Below are positions 24,295 through 33,271 of a DNA stretch of 64,000 nucleotides, one piece after another (position 1 is the first letter of the stretch; every line of letters begins with the position of its first letter). The stretch is taken from assembly GCF_001458595.1 (NCBI RefSeq), contig NZ_LN890328.1, positions 1,063,737 to 1,127,736 of the forward strand, in the 5' to 3' direction. A program made the position numbers and the translations under genes. Source of the stretch: Clostridium neonatale. Lineage in GTDB: Bacteria; Bacillota; Clostridia; Clostridiales; Clostridiaceae. Under the pieces are notes generated by a model, which saw only the letters and a list, made by a program, of their open reading frames with translations, was not told the origin of the DNA and ran no database searches.

Positions 24295-26595
24295 TTAGTG
24301 ACCAACTATTCCACTTTCTCCTAGTCTTTTAGTAAAATAATTAATTTTATCATTTATAAATTTCTTTAATGTTGCTCCCAATATTATTGATACAATTGCA
24401 AATATTAAAAGAATAATAATGTCTTTAATTAAAATCTCATATACTATTCCCGCCATAATTTGTCTCATTCCTCCTATGGCATAAGTAAATGGAAGGAACG
24501 GGAATAAGGTTCTGAAAAATTTAGGAGCAACTTCTATTGGGAAATTACCACCAGATCCTGCAACCTGCAATACTAATAATACTATTGCTATAACTTTTCC
24601 AACATTCCTAAATAGACTAGTTGCAGTATAAATTATTGTTATAAATACAAATGATACAAATACTGAGTAAAATAGAACCATGATTGGATGTAAACAATAA
24701 CTCTTTAATAATACAAGAGCTCCTCCAGTAGCTACAAGCGCTTGAAATACTCCTATAAATAAATATAAAAATAATCTTCCAAAATATCTTTCATAAGGTT
24801 TAATTTCAGTACCATCATCAAAATCTTTTGCATCTGTTGAAAGCAATGACGCCAATAATAATCCACCAACCCATAAGCATAATACTGTATAAAACGGTGT
24901 GACAGTTGAACCATAATTAGGCCAAGGGAACAATCTATTATCTTCAAGTTCTACAGCGTTAGCTAAAAAATTACTTTGATCTTCATATCCATTTGTGATA
25001 ATATCTAATATTTCATCAAGTTTATCGTCATCATCATATTCTCTAAGCTTATCAGCCATTTTATGTAAATCTGCCTTCATATCAGGAAATTTATCTTTTA
25101 CTTTCATTAATTCGTCATTTGATAAATTTAATACGTTTCTTAATGTATTAGTCAGATCTTCAAGATCTGGGAGTGTATCTCTGCTTTGATTAAGTACATA
25201 TGATACATTATCTATAACATTATTTGCCTCATCAAAGGTTTTAGATACGCCATTTACAATTTCAGAATCATAACTATCTATTAAATCACTAAGTAATGTA
25301 TGCATTTCATCTACTACTTTTCTTGTATCAGTAAGTGATTGGGTATCTAATTTTTTACCATTTTCAATATCATCAAGATCAGCATCAATTCTATTTGATA
25401 ATATATTTAATTTATCTTCGATAAAGTCTAATCTATTAATAACATTATCTATTGTGTTACTTGTATCTTTTAAGTTTTTTTGAAGATCCTTTAACACCTG
25501 AGTTTGTTTTTTATATTCACTTTTTAGTTTTTCAATTTCTACTGAGGTTTGAGTTTCTTCATCATAAGAAGGTTTTGGTAATTCAATTTTACTTAATTTA
25601 TTTATAAATTTTTTCATTGATTTTAGGTTTGATTTTAATTCCTGTACACTTTCAATGCTCGCTGAAGTAACATCAGCACCTGTTAATAGTGATTTTTTAT
25701 AAACTTCAGGTATGATGTTTTCATCAATATTATTAAGTTCTATACTTAGATTATCTAATAATCTTTCTGATTCCACTAAATTCTCTTTTACAACAACAGA
25801 ATCATCACTTAAATTACCTTCAATTGTATCTAAATTTTCTTTCATATTATCAATGAAAATATCAGTTGCATCTAGAGTGTCTGATATGCTTGGAATAAGT
25901 GACTCTAAATCATCATTCAGCTTAGAACCATTTACAGTCCCTTCAATAGAGGCATCTAAAATTGATTCTATTTCTGGCATGTTTTCGTCTAATTCATATA
26001 CTGCGTCAACTATTCTTCTAAGTTCAGGTCTATTATTTTCAATATCAACTCCAATATCATTACATACTCTAATTATTATACCTGAAATTGTTTTAGTTAC
26101 ATTTTCGCTAACTTGTTGTTTTAATGTTTTAACACCGGAATCGGTTATTTTAGGAGCAATTGCATTTTTCTTTTCATTTACAGTATAAATGAGTTTAGGT
26201 TTTACTACTTTTTTTTCTGTCACTGAGATAACATCGCTTGAAAAGTCTTCTGGTATTTCTATCATTGCATAATATTTTTCTTTAATAAGTCCATCTTTAG
26301 CAGTTTCCTTATCAACAAATGTCCATCCGATTTTATCATTTTCTTTTAAATTATCAATTATTTTATTGCCCACATTTATTTCTTGATCATGAAAGGTTGT
26401 CCCTTTATCCCCATTAACTACAGCAATTTTAATATTCGATGTGCTTTCACTTGCATAAGGATCCCAACATGCTTTTATATTCACTAATGAATATAAGGAG
26501 GGAACTATCATAAGTCCAATAACTATGGTTGTTGCAATTACGTTTGTAAAAATATTTTTCATATCACGTTTAAAAATTCTTATCGCATTCTTCAT
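24295..26595 (-). CDS. YhgE/Pip family membrane protein
   Basis: The 766-residue protein fits the YhgE/Pip (phage infection protein) family, related to EsaA of type VII secretion systems. One N-terminal membrane segment (about residues 18-38) precedes the family motif ACWDPYASESTSNIKIAVVN. A very long extracellular, coiled-coil-rich region follows (about residues 170-560). The C-terminal ABC-2-permease-like part has about five membrane helices (residues 575-755), including PLPFTY-like FLPFTYAIGGMRQIMAG. Lactococcal Pip is a phage receptor; the general role is uncertain. No EssC-type ATPase or WXG100 protein is nearby. It leads an operon with a lipoprotein and a wall-binding protein. Confidence 0.88.
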   Translation of the reverse strand: MKNAIRIFKRDMKNIFTNVIATTIVIGLMIVPSLYSLVNIKACWDPYASESTSNIKIAVVNGDKGTTFHDQEINVGNKIIDNLKENDKIGWTFVDKETAKDGLIKEKYYAMIEIPEDFSSDVISVTEKKVVKPKLIYTVNEKKNAIAPKITDSGVKTLKQQVSENVTKTISGIIIRVCNDIGVDIENNRPELRRIVDAVYELDENMPEIESILDASIEGTVNGSKLNDDLESLIPSISDTLDATDIFIDNMKENLDTIEGNLSDDSVVVKENLVESERLLDNLSIELNNIDENIIPEVYKKSLLTGADVTSASIESVQELKSNLKSMKKFINKLSKIELPKPSYDEETQTSVEIEKLKSEYKKQTQVLKDLQKNLKDTSNTIDNVINRLDFIEDKLNILSNRIDADLDDIENGKKLDTQSLTDTRKVVDEMHTLLSDLIDSYDSEIVNGVSKTFDEANNVIDNVSYVLNQSRDTLPDLEDLTNTLRNVLNLSNDELMKVKDKFPDMKADLHKMADKLREYDDDDKLDEILDIITNGYEDQSNFLANAVELEDNRLFPWPNYGSTVTPFYTVLCLWVGGLLLASLLSTDAKDFDDGTEIKPYERYFGRLFLYLFIGVFQALVATGGALVLLKSYCLHPIMVLFYSVFVSFVFITIIYTATSLFRNVGKVIAIVLLVLQVAGSGGNFPIEVAPKFFRTLFPFLPFTYAIGGMRQIMAGIVYEILIKDIIILLIFAIVSIILGATLKKFINDKINYFTKRLGESGIVGH

Positions 26596-26770
26596 ATCGT
26601 CTATACCTCTTCAAATTTTATCTAAGAACAATTATCAATCTAAACACAGTATAGAGTAATTATATCACTATTTAGAATATTTATGTCCCAATTTATTAAA
26701 TGTTAAAATATACTCTAAACGTTTTACTGTATAATAAATAACGTGTTTTACAAAATTGATTAAAATAAAA

Positions 26771-26813
26771 AAACTGTAATCAGAAAAACTTTTAAGTAAT
26801 CTGATTACAGTTT
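26771..26813 (-). terminator. Terminator after the 26.8-kb L,D-transpeptidase gene
   Basis: Perfect 14-bp arms AAACTGTAATCAGA (26771-26784) and 26800-26813, with A/T-rich flanks on both sides. Confidence 0.88.
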
Positions 26814-26822
26814 CACAAAATA

Positions 26823-28064
26823 TTAATAATGTACTAATATTTTAGTTCCTGGTGATATATTGTCATATATTGTTTGAGCAACATTATAAGGTAAATTTAC
26901 ACATCCATGTGATCCATTTGTTTTATAAATCTCACCACCAAATTGCCATCTCCAGCTTGCATCATGAAGACCTATGCTATTGCCTATAAATGGCATCCAA
27001 TAACTTACTGGTGATTCATAATCTTGTCCAATAAGCTTAGTGTCTCTTTGCTTAAAATTAAGTGAGTATACTCCGGTTGGAGTTGCACATCCTGATACTG
27101 ATAAGTTTCCTGTAACTATATCACCTTGAGTTACTAAATACCCATTTTTATAATACCAAATATGTTGTTTTGTTATATCTACTTCTACAAAAGTATTTCC
27201 TACATTGCTAAAATAAGATCCAGATGCATTTTGCTTGTATGCTGGGTGTTTAGATAATACTTCTCCATATTTAATGTGATCAATTAAAGCTTTTGTTTCG
27301 GCTGCACTATCTATAGACCAGCTATTATTATTTCCATTGCTACCGCCAGACACTACAATTGTTTTTCCAAGTTCTGTAGAATATATATATGCCATGTAGT
27401 CAACAAAGCCTTTTACTCTGCTTTCGTTAATTGTAACATTATTATTTCCATCAACTGAAATCCAGTCTTTTATTACAGAACCATCTACATATTTAGTTTT
27501 ACCTGCAAAATTATATGTTATTTTAGTAGAAGCATACTTATTTAGTAATGCTAGAGTTGATTTCATACTTTCTGAATCACTTGTGAGTGTAGGTAATATA
27601 TAACATCCCTCTTCTTCTAGATTTAAAGTCTTGTCTCCATTTTTAATTGCATTAACTATTTTTTCATATAAATAGTCTTTCACTACTTCATTACCTTGAA
27701 CTTCTTTAACTATAACATACTTGTTATTTTCATATTCAAATCGGGCATTTTGTGCCTTTATAAGCACTTTTTGATTAACGCAATTTAAATTATTTACACA
27801 TTCTTTAAGAAGATTTTCATTAAAATATGCTACTTTATTTTCTTCATCAAATTTTAAATTAAAATCTGATCCTACAAGTTTTTCTTTATAATCTCCTCTT
27901 TCTTCAAGTGTCAAAGTATAATCTTCAAAATTTGTTGAATCAAGTGTCTTAGCTAAAGCGATTGTCCCTTTACTCGTTAAAGCAAAACATACAATAAATA
28001 AAGTACAAGAAAAAATCATAAGACTTTTAAAAATTTTGCTGCTTTTAAATGATTCATATGTCAT
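26823..28064 (-). CDS. L,D-transpeptidase with peptidoglycan-binding domain
   Basis: The 413-residue protein has an N-terminal membrane/signal segment (about residues 14-37, IFKSLMIFSCTLFIVCFAL) and a middle region resembling the PG-binding/VanW-associated module found before clostridial YkuD domains (residues 50-270). The C-terminal YkuD domain follows (residues 290-413). The catalytic signature is GSHGCVNLP near residue 393, with His in IGLHDASWR. TPTGVYSL and the Trp-rich region match the Enterococcus Ldt(fm) type. It would form 3-3 cross-links outside the membrane. AGGGGGA precedes the start. It is a single-gene unit located between the Pip operon and the M15 peptidase/amidase pair. Confidence 0.92.
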   Translation of the reverse strand: MTYESFKSSKIFKSLMIFSCTLFIVCFALTSKGTIALAKTLDSTNFEDYTLTLEERGDYKEKLVGSDFNLKFDEENKVAYFNENLLKECVNNLNCVNQKVLIKAQNARFEYENNKYVIVKEVQGNEVVKDYLYEKIVNAIKNGDKTLNLEEEGCYILPTLTSDSESMKSTLALLNKYASTKITYNFAGKTKYVDGSVIKDWISVDGNNNVTINESRVKGFVDYMAYIYSTELGKTIVVSGGSNGNNNSWSIDSAAETKALIDHIKYGEVLSKHPAYKQNASGSYFSNVGNTFVEVDITKQHIWYYKNGYLVTQGDIVTGNLSVSGCATPTGVYSLNFKQRDTKLIGQDYESPVSYWMPFIGNSIGLHDASWRWQFGGEIYKTNGSHGCVNLPYNVAQTIYDNISPGTKILVHY

Positions 28065-28564
28065 CTTAAAGTCCCCCTATCACGTATTGTTTTTTAACAT
28101 TTTATTCTTTGTACAGCCTCCTTTTAACATAAGTATAAAAGTAATTACATATCTATATTTTACAATAATTACCATATAAGTATATTATACTGTTATTTTA
28201 TTAAAAAACAATATATATTTTCAAAATTGTAATTACGTTAATATTATAACATTAGAATCTATTTTTAACCAATAGTGTATATGTATGTTTTTGAAGACAG
28301 AAGAAGTTAAAAGTAACATAATCTTTTTGTTGTCTTCCAATTGTGCCAATAGGATATCTATTATCACATTAAATTATTTCTTTTTAGGTTATAGTCATTA
28401 TTCTTGGTATTTTAAATTCACTGACAAACACAATTTATAAATATTTTAATTATACCTATTATTTTCGTAGTATTTAATTAATTTTCAAAATATATCTGAT
28501 TTTTACCAATCACATATTTGTTAGATAAAAGGTTAAACTATCACTAAAATAATGATTTTTAAAG
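28065..28564. other. 500-bp divergent intergenic region
   Basis: It holds the upstream regions of the minus-strand L,D-transpeptidase gene and the plus-strand M15 peptidase gene. An imperfect hairpin GAAGACA.../...TGTCTTC spans about 28291-28347. I see no reading frame and no clear promoter of high quality. Confidence 0.5.
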
Positions 28565-29485
28565 GTGGTGGTTAACATAAAAAAGATTATATTATTTTTA
28601 ATGACTTTTTTAATTATTTTTAATATAAATATAAGTCCATCATATTCAGATGTTAAGAAAAATTATGATGTAGAAGCAAAACAGGATCTTTTAATTTTAA
28701 TGCTTTCATATCCAAAACACATAACAAACATAGAAAAAGAAGATAATAAAATATATTGTGTTTTTAAATCTGGAAAGAAGATCCTATATGATGATAAATT
28801 AGAAAAAACACAGGAAGAAAAATTTGCGAATTCTGATCTTCAGGATGTACTAGAAGAGTATTATCCATTAAATAAAAATACAGTATTAATGGATAAAGAT
28901 TTTAATCCAGGAAGATGTAGAAACTATGCACTTTTAGAAGAGGTGTATGGAAACAGCAAGCAAAAAATAGAGAAAAATTTAGTCAATTTAAAATGTGGAT
29001 ATGCAAATTATCAGTTTAACAGCTGCAATAGCGCTAATATTGCACTTGATAATGCTTTAAAAGAACTTTTAGAACTTTCAAAAACTGATGGTAAAATTTC
29101 AAATATTCTTTATCCTGGTAGCGGAACATTCAATTATAGACTTATTTCAGGTACTAATAGATTAAGTCCTCATAGTTTTGGAATTGCTATAGACCTAAAA
29201 AGTGATAAAAAAGATTATTGGAAATGGAGTTCTAAAGAAAATGGAGAGAAACGCATAAATGAATATCCTGAGGAATTAGTTAAAATATTTGAAGAAAATA
29301 ATTTTATATGGGGTGGAAAATGGGGATATTTTGATATATTACATTTTGAATATAGACCTGAAATAATTTTGAAAGCTAAATTTTTTTCTGAATATAATGA
29401 AAATAATAAGTGGTATGAGGGTGCACCTACAGATGATGAATATACAAAAAAATGTATAGAAATCATTGAAAACGCTTTAGAATAA
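28565..29485 (+). CDS. M15 family D,D-carboxypeptidase-like metallopeptidase
   Basis: The protein has a signal peptide (KKIILFLMTFLIIFNINISPSYS) and a C-terminal M15 zinc peptidase domain. The metal-site motifs are LSPHSFGIAIDL, with His and Asp ligands near residues 202 and 209, and GYFDILHFEYRPE with the last His near residue 263. FIWGGKW is also typical. Relatives remove D-Ala from, or cut, peptidoglycan stem peptides. The start is uncertain: GTG codons at 28565 and 28568 overlap the ribosome site AAAGGTGG, while an ATA codon at 28577 is ideally spaced and would begin (M)KKIILFL. The next gene, an amidase, follows by 32 bp as a probable operon. Confidence 0.87.
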   Translation: MVVNIKKIILFLMTFLIIFNINISPSYSDVKKNYDVEAKQDLLILMLSYPKHITNIEKEDNKIYCVFKSGKKILYDDKLEKTQEEKFANSDLQDVLEEYYPLNKNTVLMDKDFNPGRCRNYALLEEVYGNSKQKIEKNLVNLKCGYANYQFNSCNSANIALDNALKELLELSKTDGKISNILYPGSGTFNYRLISGTNRLSPHSFGIAIDLKSDKKDYWKWSSKENGEKRINEYPEELVKIFEENNFIWGGKWGYFDILHFEYRPEIILKAKFFSEYNENNKWYEGAPTDDEYTKKCIEIIENALE

Positions 29486-29517
29486 GCACTATTACTAATA
29501 AGAAAGAGGTTGTAAGT

Positions 29518-30717
29518 ATGTTTGAGCCTAAATTTAAAAAAATCATATCACTTTTTATACTGTTTATTACTATAATAGCTATATTTTATTTTAATAATAA
29601 AGAATATATAAATACCTTTTCTATAAATTCTAATGAACCTTGTAAGTTAGATAGCTTTCTTATTAATAATGAACAAGGCTCTGATAATTGTGAAAAAGAT
29701 AACTGTGATTGCAAAAATGAAGAACTAAATACATTTATAGAAAATATTTTTTTAGTAAAAAGTAAGGCAATCTTAAATCAAGATTTAGATTGTATATGCT
29801 GTTTATACGATACAAGTACAAAATATGGCCAATGGGCTTATGAATATGAGGAAAGAAAAGTAAAGTATATAAATAACTGGGCTGAAAAGCAAGGTGTTAA
29901 ATTCATTGATATATCTCCTACTATAGTTATAAGTAAAAATTCAAAAGTTAAAGATGATAAAGCTACTTTTTCTATATTTTGTAATACTGCTTATAAGTAT
30001 GCTTATATGGATGATCCAAGTGTTGAAAATATATCTAGAATAGGTACTTATCACTGTATATCACTTTCTAAAAGTAATGGTGAATGGATAATAACAAAAG
30101 AATGGTATAAGGACCCTTTTGCTGATTCATTATGCTTAGATAATATTAAAGCAGGTTCTATTAGAGAATATATAGCTACACAGGAATATAGAGATTTAAG
30201 TAACATCGATGAAAGAAGAAAAGATGCTATAAAATATGCAAAAGAATATTGTGGAGTTTCAGAAAATAAAGAAGAATTCTATAAATACAATAAAGAATAT
30301 AAAAATTTTAACAGTGATGGAGGCGACTGTGCTAACTTTGCCTCTCAAATTCTTCATGAAGGTGGAAAATTTAAATATACTGGAGCTTGGAATTATGATA
30401 AACAAAAACGATGTGCTACTACACCTTGGGTAAATGCTGATAAATTCACAAATTACATGCTCTATAGTGGTAGAGCTTCGGTTATAGCTAAAGGCAGTTA
30501 TAATGACGTTTATAAGGCTTCATATAAGCTTCTTCCTGGAGATTTTGTAGCATATGAAAAGAAAGGCGATATTACACACATTTCTGTAGTTACTGGTGCT
30601 GATTCTAAAGGATATTCACTTGTTACATGTCATAACACTGATAGAAACGATGTCCCTTGGGATTTAGGTTGGAGCGATAAGAATATAAGATTTTGGCTTA
30701 TTAGAGTTCACTTCTAA
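29518..30717 (+). CDS. Exported protein with C-terminal amidase_6 domain
   Basis: The 399-residue protein has an N-terminal membrane anchor (ISLFILFITIIAIFYF, residues 11-26) and a short Cys-rich stretch (residues 40-68). A middle region of about 170 residues resembles the YmfJ-like or calcium-channel-modulator-type N-domain of such proteins, and a C-terminal amidase_6 domain runs from about residue 240. The latter shows DGGDCANFASQILHEGG (catalytic Cys), LLPGDFVAYE, THISVVTGAD (His) and CHNTDRNDVPW. These NlpC/CHAP-like domains are thought to cut peptide bonds in cell-wall material, though the substrate is unproven. It follows the M15 peptidase gene closely, so both probably remodel the wall. 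Confidence 0.87.
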   Translation: MFEPKFKKIISLFILFITIIAIFYFNNKEYINTFSINSNEPCKLDSFLINNEQGSDNCEKDNCDCKNEELNTFIENIFLVKSKAILNQDLDCICCLYDTSTKYGQWAYEYEERKVKYINNWAEKQGVKFIDISPTIVISKNSKVKDDKATFSIFCNTAYKYAYMDDPSVENISRIGTYHCISLSKSNGEWIITKEWYKDPFADSLCLDNIKAGSIREYIATQEYRDLSNIDERRKDAIKYAKEYCGVSENKEEFYKYNKEYKNFNSDGGDCANFASQILHEGGKFKYTGAWNYDKQKRCATTPWVNADKFTNYMLYSGRASVIAKGSYNDVYKASYKLLPGDFVAYEKKGDITHISVVTGADSKGYSLVTCHNTDRNDVPWDLGWSDKNIRFWLIRVHF

Positions 30718-30747
30718 CAATTACGATTTATGTACATTAATAAAAAG

Positions 30748-30790
30748 ACTCTTAACTTAAACTATATTCTTGTTTAGTTAAGAGTCCTCT
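30748..30790 (+). terminator. Terminator between amidase gene and treR (convergent)
   Basis: Arms 30748-30762 and 30772-30786 pair over 15 bp with one bulged T in the left arm. Flanks suit both directions. Confidence 0.82.
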
Positions 30791-30794
30791 ATAC

Positions 30795-31505
30795 TTATTT
30801 TTTTCTTCGTGCAAAGTCAACAAATTTAAATTTATCTGGTCTATGTCTAGATTCGGTATATTGAAATAAACTTGTATCATCTAAATACGTATAGCTTTTT
30901 ACAACTACAACCATATCAAATTTTTTCAAATCTAAATATTTTTTATCTTCTTCTGTAGCAAATTGAACTGTTATTTCCTTTTTTGCATATGCAATTTTAA
31001 GTCCTAATTCCCCTTCTACATAAGCATATATTGAATCTTTACAAATCTCTTCTGTAATATTTTCAACATATTTTTCAACCAAATAATCTTTATCTAATAT
31101 AACTCTTTCATCGTCTATTACTCTAGATCTGATTATTCTCCATACTTTATCTGTTGGAGATAATTCTAATTTATTCAATATACGATCATTTGGAATAATG
31201 CAACTTAATTCATCCACTATAGTGTAAGTTTTACCCATCTTTTGCGCAATTTCCTTAAAACTAATGACCCCTGATACTGGAAAATCAAATTTATTTATAT
31301 CCAATACGCACGAACGTTTTCCTTTAATTTTTTGAATATAACCATTTTCCTCAAGTAATATTAGTGCTTTTCTTGCAGTATCTCTTGATACATTATACTC
31401 TTTCATTAATTCGCTTTCAGAAGAAACTTCATCATTTGCTTGATATATTCCATTTTCAATCTTATTTGCTATTTCATTATATATGCTAAAATACTTACTA
31501 GCCAT
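30795..31505 (-). CDS. treR: GntR-family trehalose operon repressor
   Basis: The 236-residue protein has an N-terminal GntR winged helix (EVSSESELMKEYNVSRDTARKALILLEENGYIQKIKGK, residues 25-62) and a UTRA effector domain, ending in YTESRHRPDKFKFVDFARRKK, a tail typical of TreR. In Bacillus, TreR binds trehalose-6-phosphate and releases its operator. It is the third gene of treP-treA-treR, 35 bp after treA. Two near-identical dyads in the treP promoter are its likely sites. GGTGATG serves as ribosome site. The assignment to TreR rests on both sequence and operon. Confidence 0.93.
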   Translation of the reverse strand: MASKYFSIYNEIANKIENGIYQANDEVSSESELMKEYNVSRDTARKALILLEENGYIQKIKGKRSCVLDINKFDFPVSGVISFKEIAQKMGKTYTIVDELSCIIPNDRILNKLELSPTDKVWRIIRSRVIDDERVILDKDYLVEKYVENITEEICKDSIYAYVEGELGLKIAYAKKEITVQFATEEDKKYLDLKKFDMVVVVKSYTYLDDTSLFQYTESRHRPDKFKFVDFARRKK

Positions 31506-31540
31506 TTACATCACCAAAAACATTTTAACATATTATCGTA

Positions 31541-33199
31541 TTATTTCTCAAGAATATATACTACAGATTCATATGGTCTAAGAATAATTTTTTTCTGAAG
31601 ATTTATACTGTCACTATAATTAGACAGCAATATTTTGCTATTATCAAATGTTACACTTTCATCCAAAATTACTTCAGTATTTTCACTGTAAAAATTATTA
31701 AGTATTACAAGTTCGGTATTTTCTAATTTTCTAGTATAAGCCAACACTTTATCATGATTTTCTAGAATTATTTTAAACGATCCGTATGAAATAACATCAT
31801 ATTCTTTTCTTAACTTTATAAGTTTTTTATAATGATAGAAAATAGAATTTTTATCTTTAAGCGCTGTTTCTACATTTATTGATTTATAAGATTTACCTAC
31901 AGGTATCCATGGGTCTGCACCTGAAAATCCAGCATTTTTACTATCATCCCATTGCATTGGAGTTCTAGAATTATCTCTTGATTTACTATTCAATATTCTA
32001 TATATTTTGGAATCGTCAATTCCTGATTTTTGTAAGATTTTAAAATAATTTTTTGATTCCACATCTCTATATTGCTCTATTGAATCAAAGTCTGGATTAG
32101 TCATTCCAATTTCTTCTCCTTGGTAAACATAAGGTGTTCCTCTCATCATATACATTGTAGTTGCAAGCATCTTTGCACTTTCTTTATGATATTTATCAGT
32201 GTTCCCAAATCTAGATACTATTCTTGGCTGGTCATGGTTGCACCAAAACAGTGCGTTCCATCCATTTCCTTTCTCCATCTCTTCTTGCCAAGATTTAAAA
32301 AGTGATTTCAATTTTTTAAAGTCAAAATCCATTAATGTCCATTTATCACCTTTATCATAATCGACTTTTAAATGGTGGAAATTGAAGACCATTGACAGTT
32401 CCTTTTCTTTAGGATTTGTATACTTTATGCAACTCTCAATTGATGTTGAAGACATTTCTCCTACTGTTACTATGTCCTCATATTTACCAAATGTATTTTT
32501 GTTTAATTCTTTCAAATATTTATGAATTTTAGGCCCATCCGTATAAAATCTTCTTCCATCTCCAATCTGATCATTTTCAAATTTTTCTGGTTTTGAAATG
32601 AGATTTACAACATCTAAACGAAATCCTTTAACTCCCTTATTAATCCAAAAAGTAACGATTTTATATATCTCATTTCTTACTTCTTCATTTTCCCAGTTTA
32701 AATCTCCTTGTGTCCTATCAAATAAATGTAAATAATATTCATTAAATTTTTCTACGTATTCCCATGCACTACCACCGAATTTTGATTGCCAGTTAGTTGG
32801 CTCCTTTCCATTAATACCTTTTTTAAAAATATAAAAATCTTTATATTTTTGATCTCCATTAAGTGCATTTTTAAACCACTTGTGTTTTGTTGATGTATGA
32901 TTAAATACCATATCAAGCATTATTTCAATATTTCTTTTTTTGCACTCTAATACAAGATTGTCAAAATCATCAATTGTTCCAAAAATAGGATCTATATTAT
33001 AATAATCTTCTATATCATATCCATTATCAATCTGTGGTGATACGAAAAAAGGAGTAAGCCAAATATAATCAATACCTAATTCGCTTAAATAATCTAGCTT
33101 TTCAATTACTCCGTTTAAATCTCCAATTCCATCTCCATTTGAATCATTAAATGATTTAGGATATATTTGATATACAGTACTTTTTTTAAAGTCTTTCAT
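31541..33199 (-). CDS. treA: Trehalose-6-phosphate hydrolase (GH13)
   Basis: This 552-residue GH13 enzyme splits trehalose-6-phosphate, made during PTS uptake, into glucose and glucose-6-phosphate. The (beta/alpha)8 signatures are visible: YQIYPKSFNDSNGDGIGDLNG at the N-terminus, DMVFNHTS (residues 96-103), GFRLDVVNL with the nucleophile Asp at 196, TVGEMSS with acid/base Glu at 248, and NHDQPR with Asp at 323. It follows treP by 72 bp and precedes treR. AGGAGG gives a strong ribosome site. Oligo-1,6-glucosidases are closely related, but the EIIBC-Tre and TreR neighbours favour the trehalose role. The gene is also called treC. Confidence 0.94.
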   Translation of the reverse strand: MKDFKKSTVYQIYPKSFNDSNGDGIGDLNGVIEKLDYLSELGIDYIWLTPFFVSPQIDNGYDIEDYYNIDPIFGTIDDFDNLVLECKKRNIEIMLDMVFNHTSTKHKWFKNALNGDQKYKDFYIFKKGINGKEPTNWQSKFGGSAWEYVEKFNEYYLHLFDRTQGDLNWENEEVRNEIYKIVTFWINKGVKGFRLDVVNLISKPEKFENDQIGDGRRFYTDGPKIHKYLKELNKNTFGKYEDIVTVGEMSSTSIESCIKYTNPKEKELSMVFNFHHLKVDYDKGDKWTLMDFDFKKLKSLFKSWQEEMEKGNGWNALFWCNHDQPRIVSRFGNTDKYHKESAKMLATTMYMMRGTPYVYQGEEIGMTNPDFDSIEQYRDVESKNYFKILQKSGIDDSKIYRILNSKSRDNSRTPMQWDDSKNAGFSGADPWIPVGKSYKSINVETALKDKNSIFYHYKKLIKLRKEYDVISYGSFKIILENHDKVLAYTRKLENTELVILNNFYSENTEVILDESVTFDNSKILLSNYSDSINLQKKIILRPYESVVYILEK

Positions 33200-33271
33200 A
33201 CTGCAAATTCCTCCTTTTAAATTTATAGTTAATATTAATTTGGATTAAATACTGTTAACTTATATTATTTT

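Noticed and set aside
24295-26595. Type VII secretion locus around the Pip/EsaA-like gene
   Set aside because: No EssC-type ATPase, WXG100 substrate, EssA or EssB genes are present in the window.
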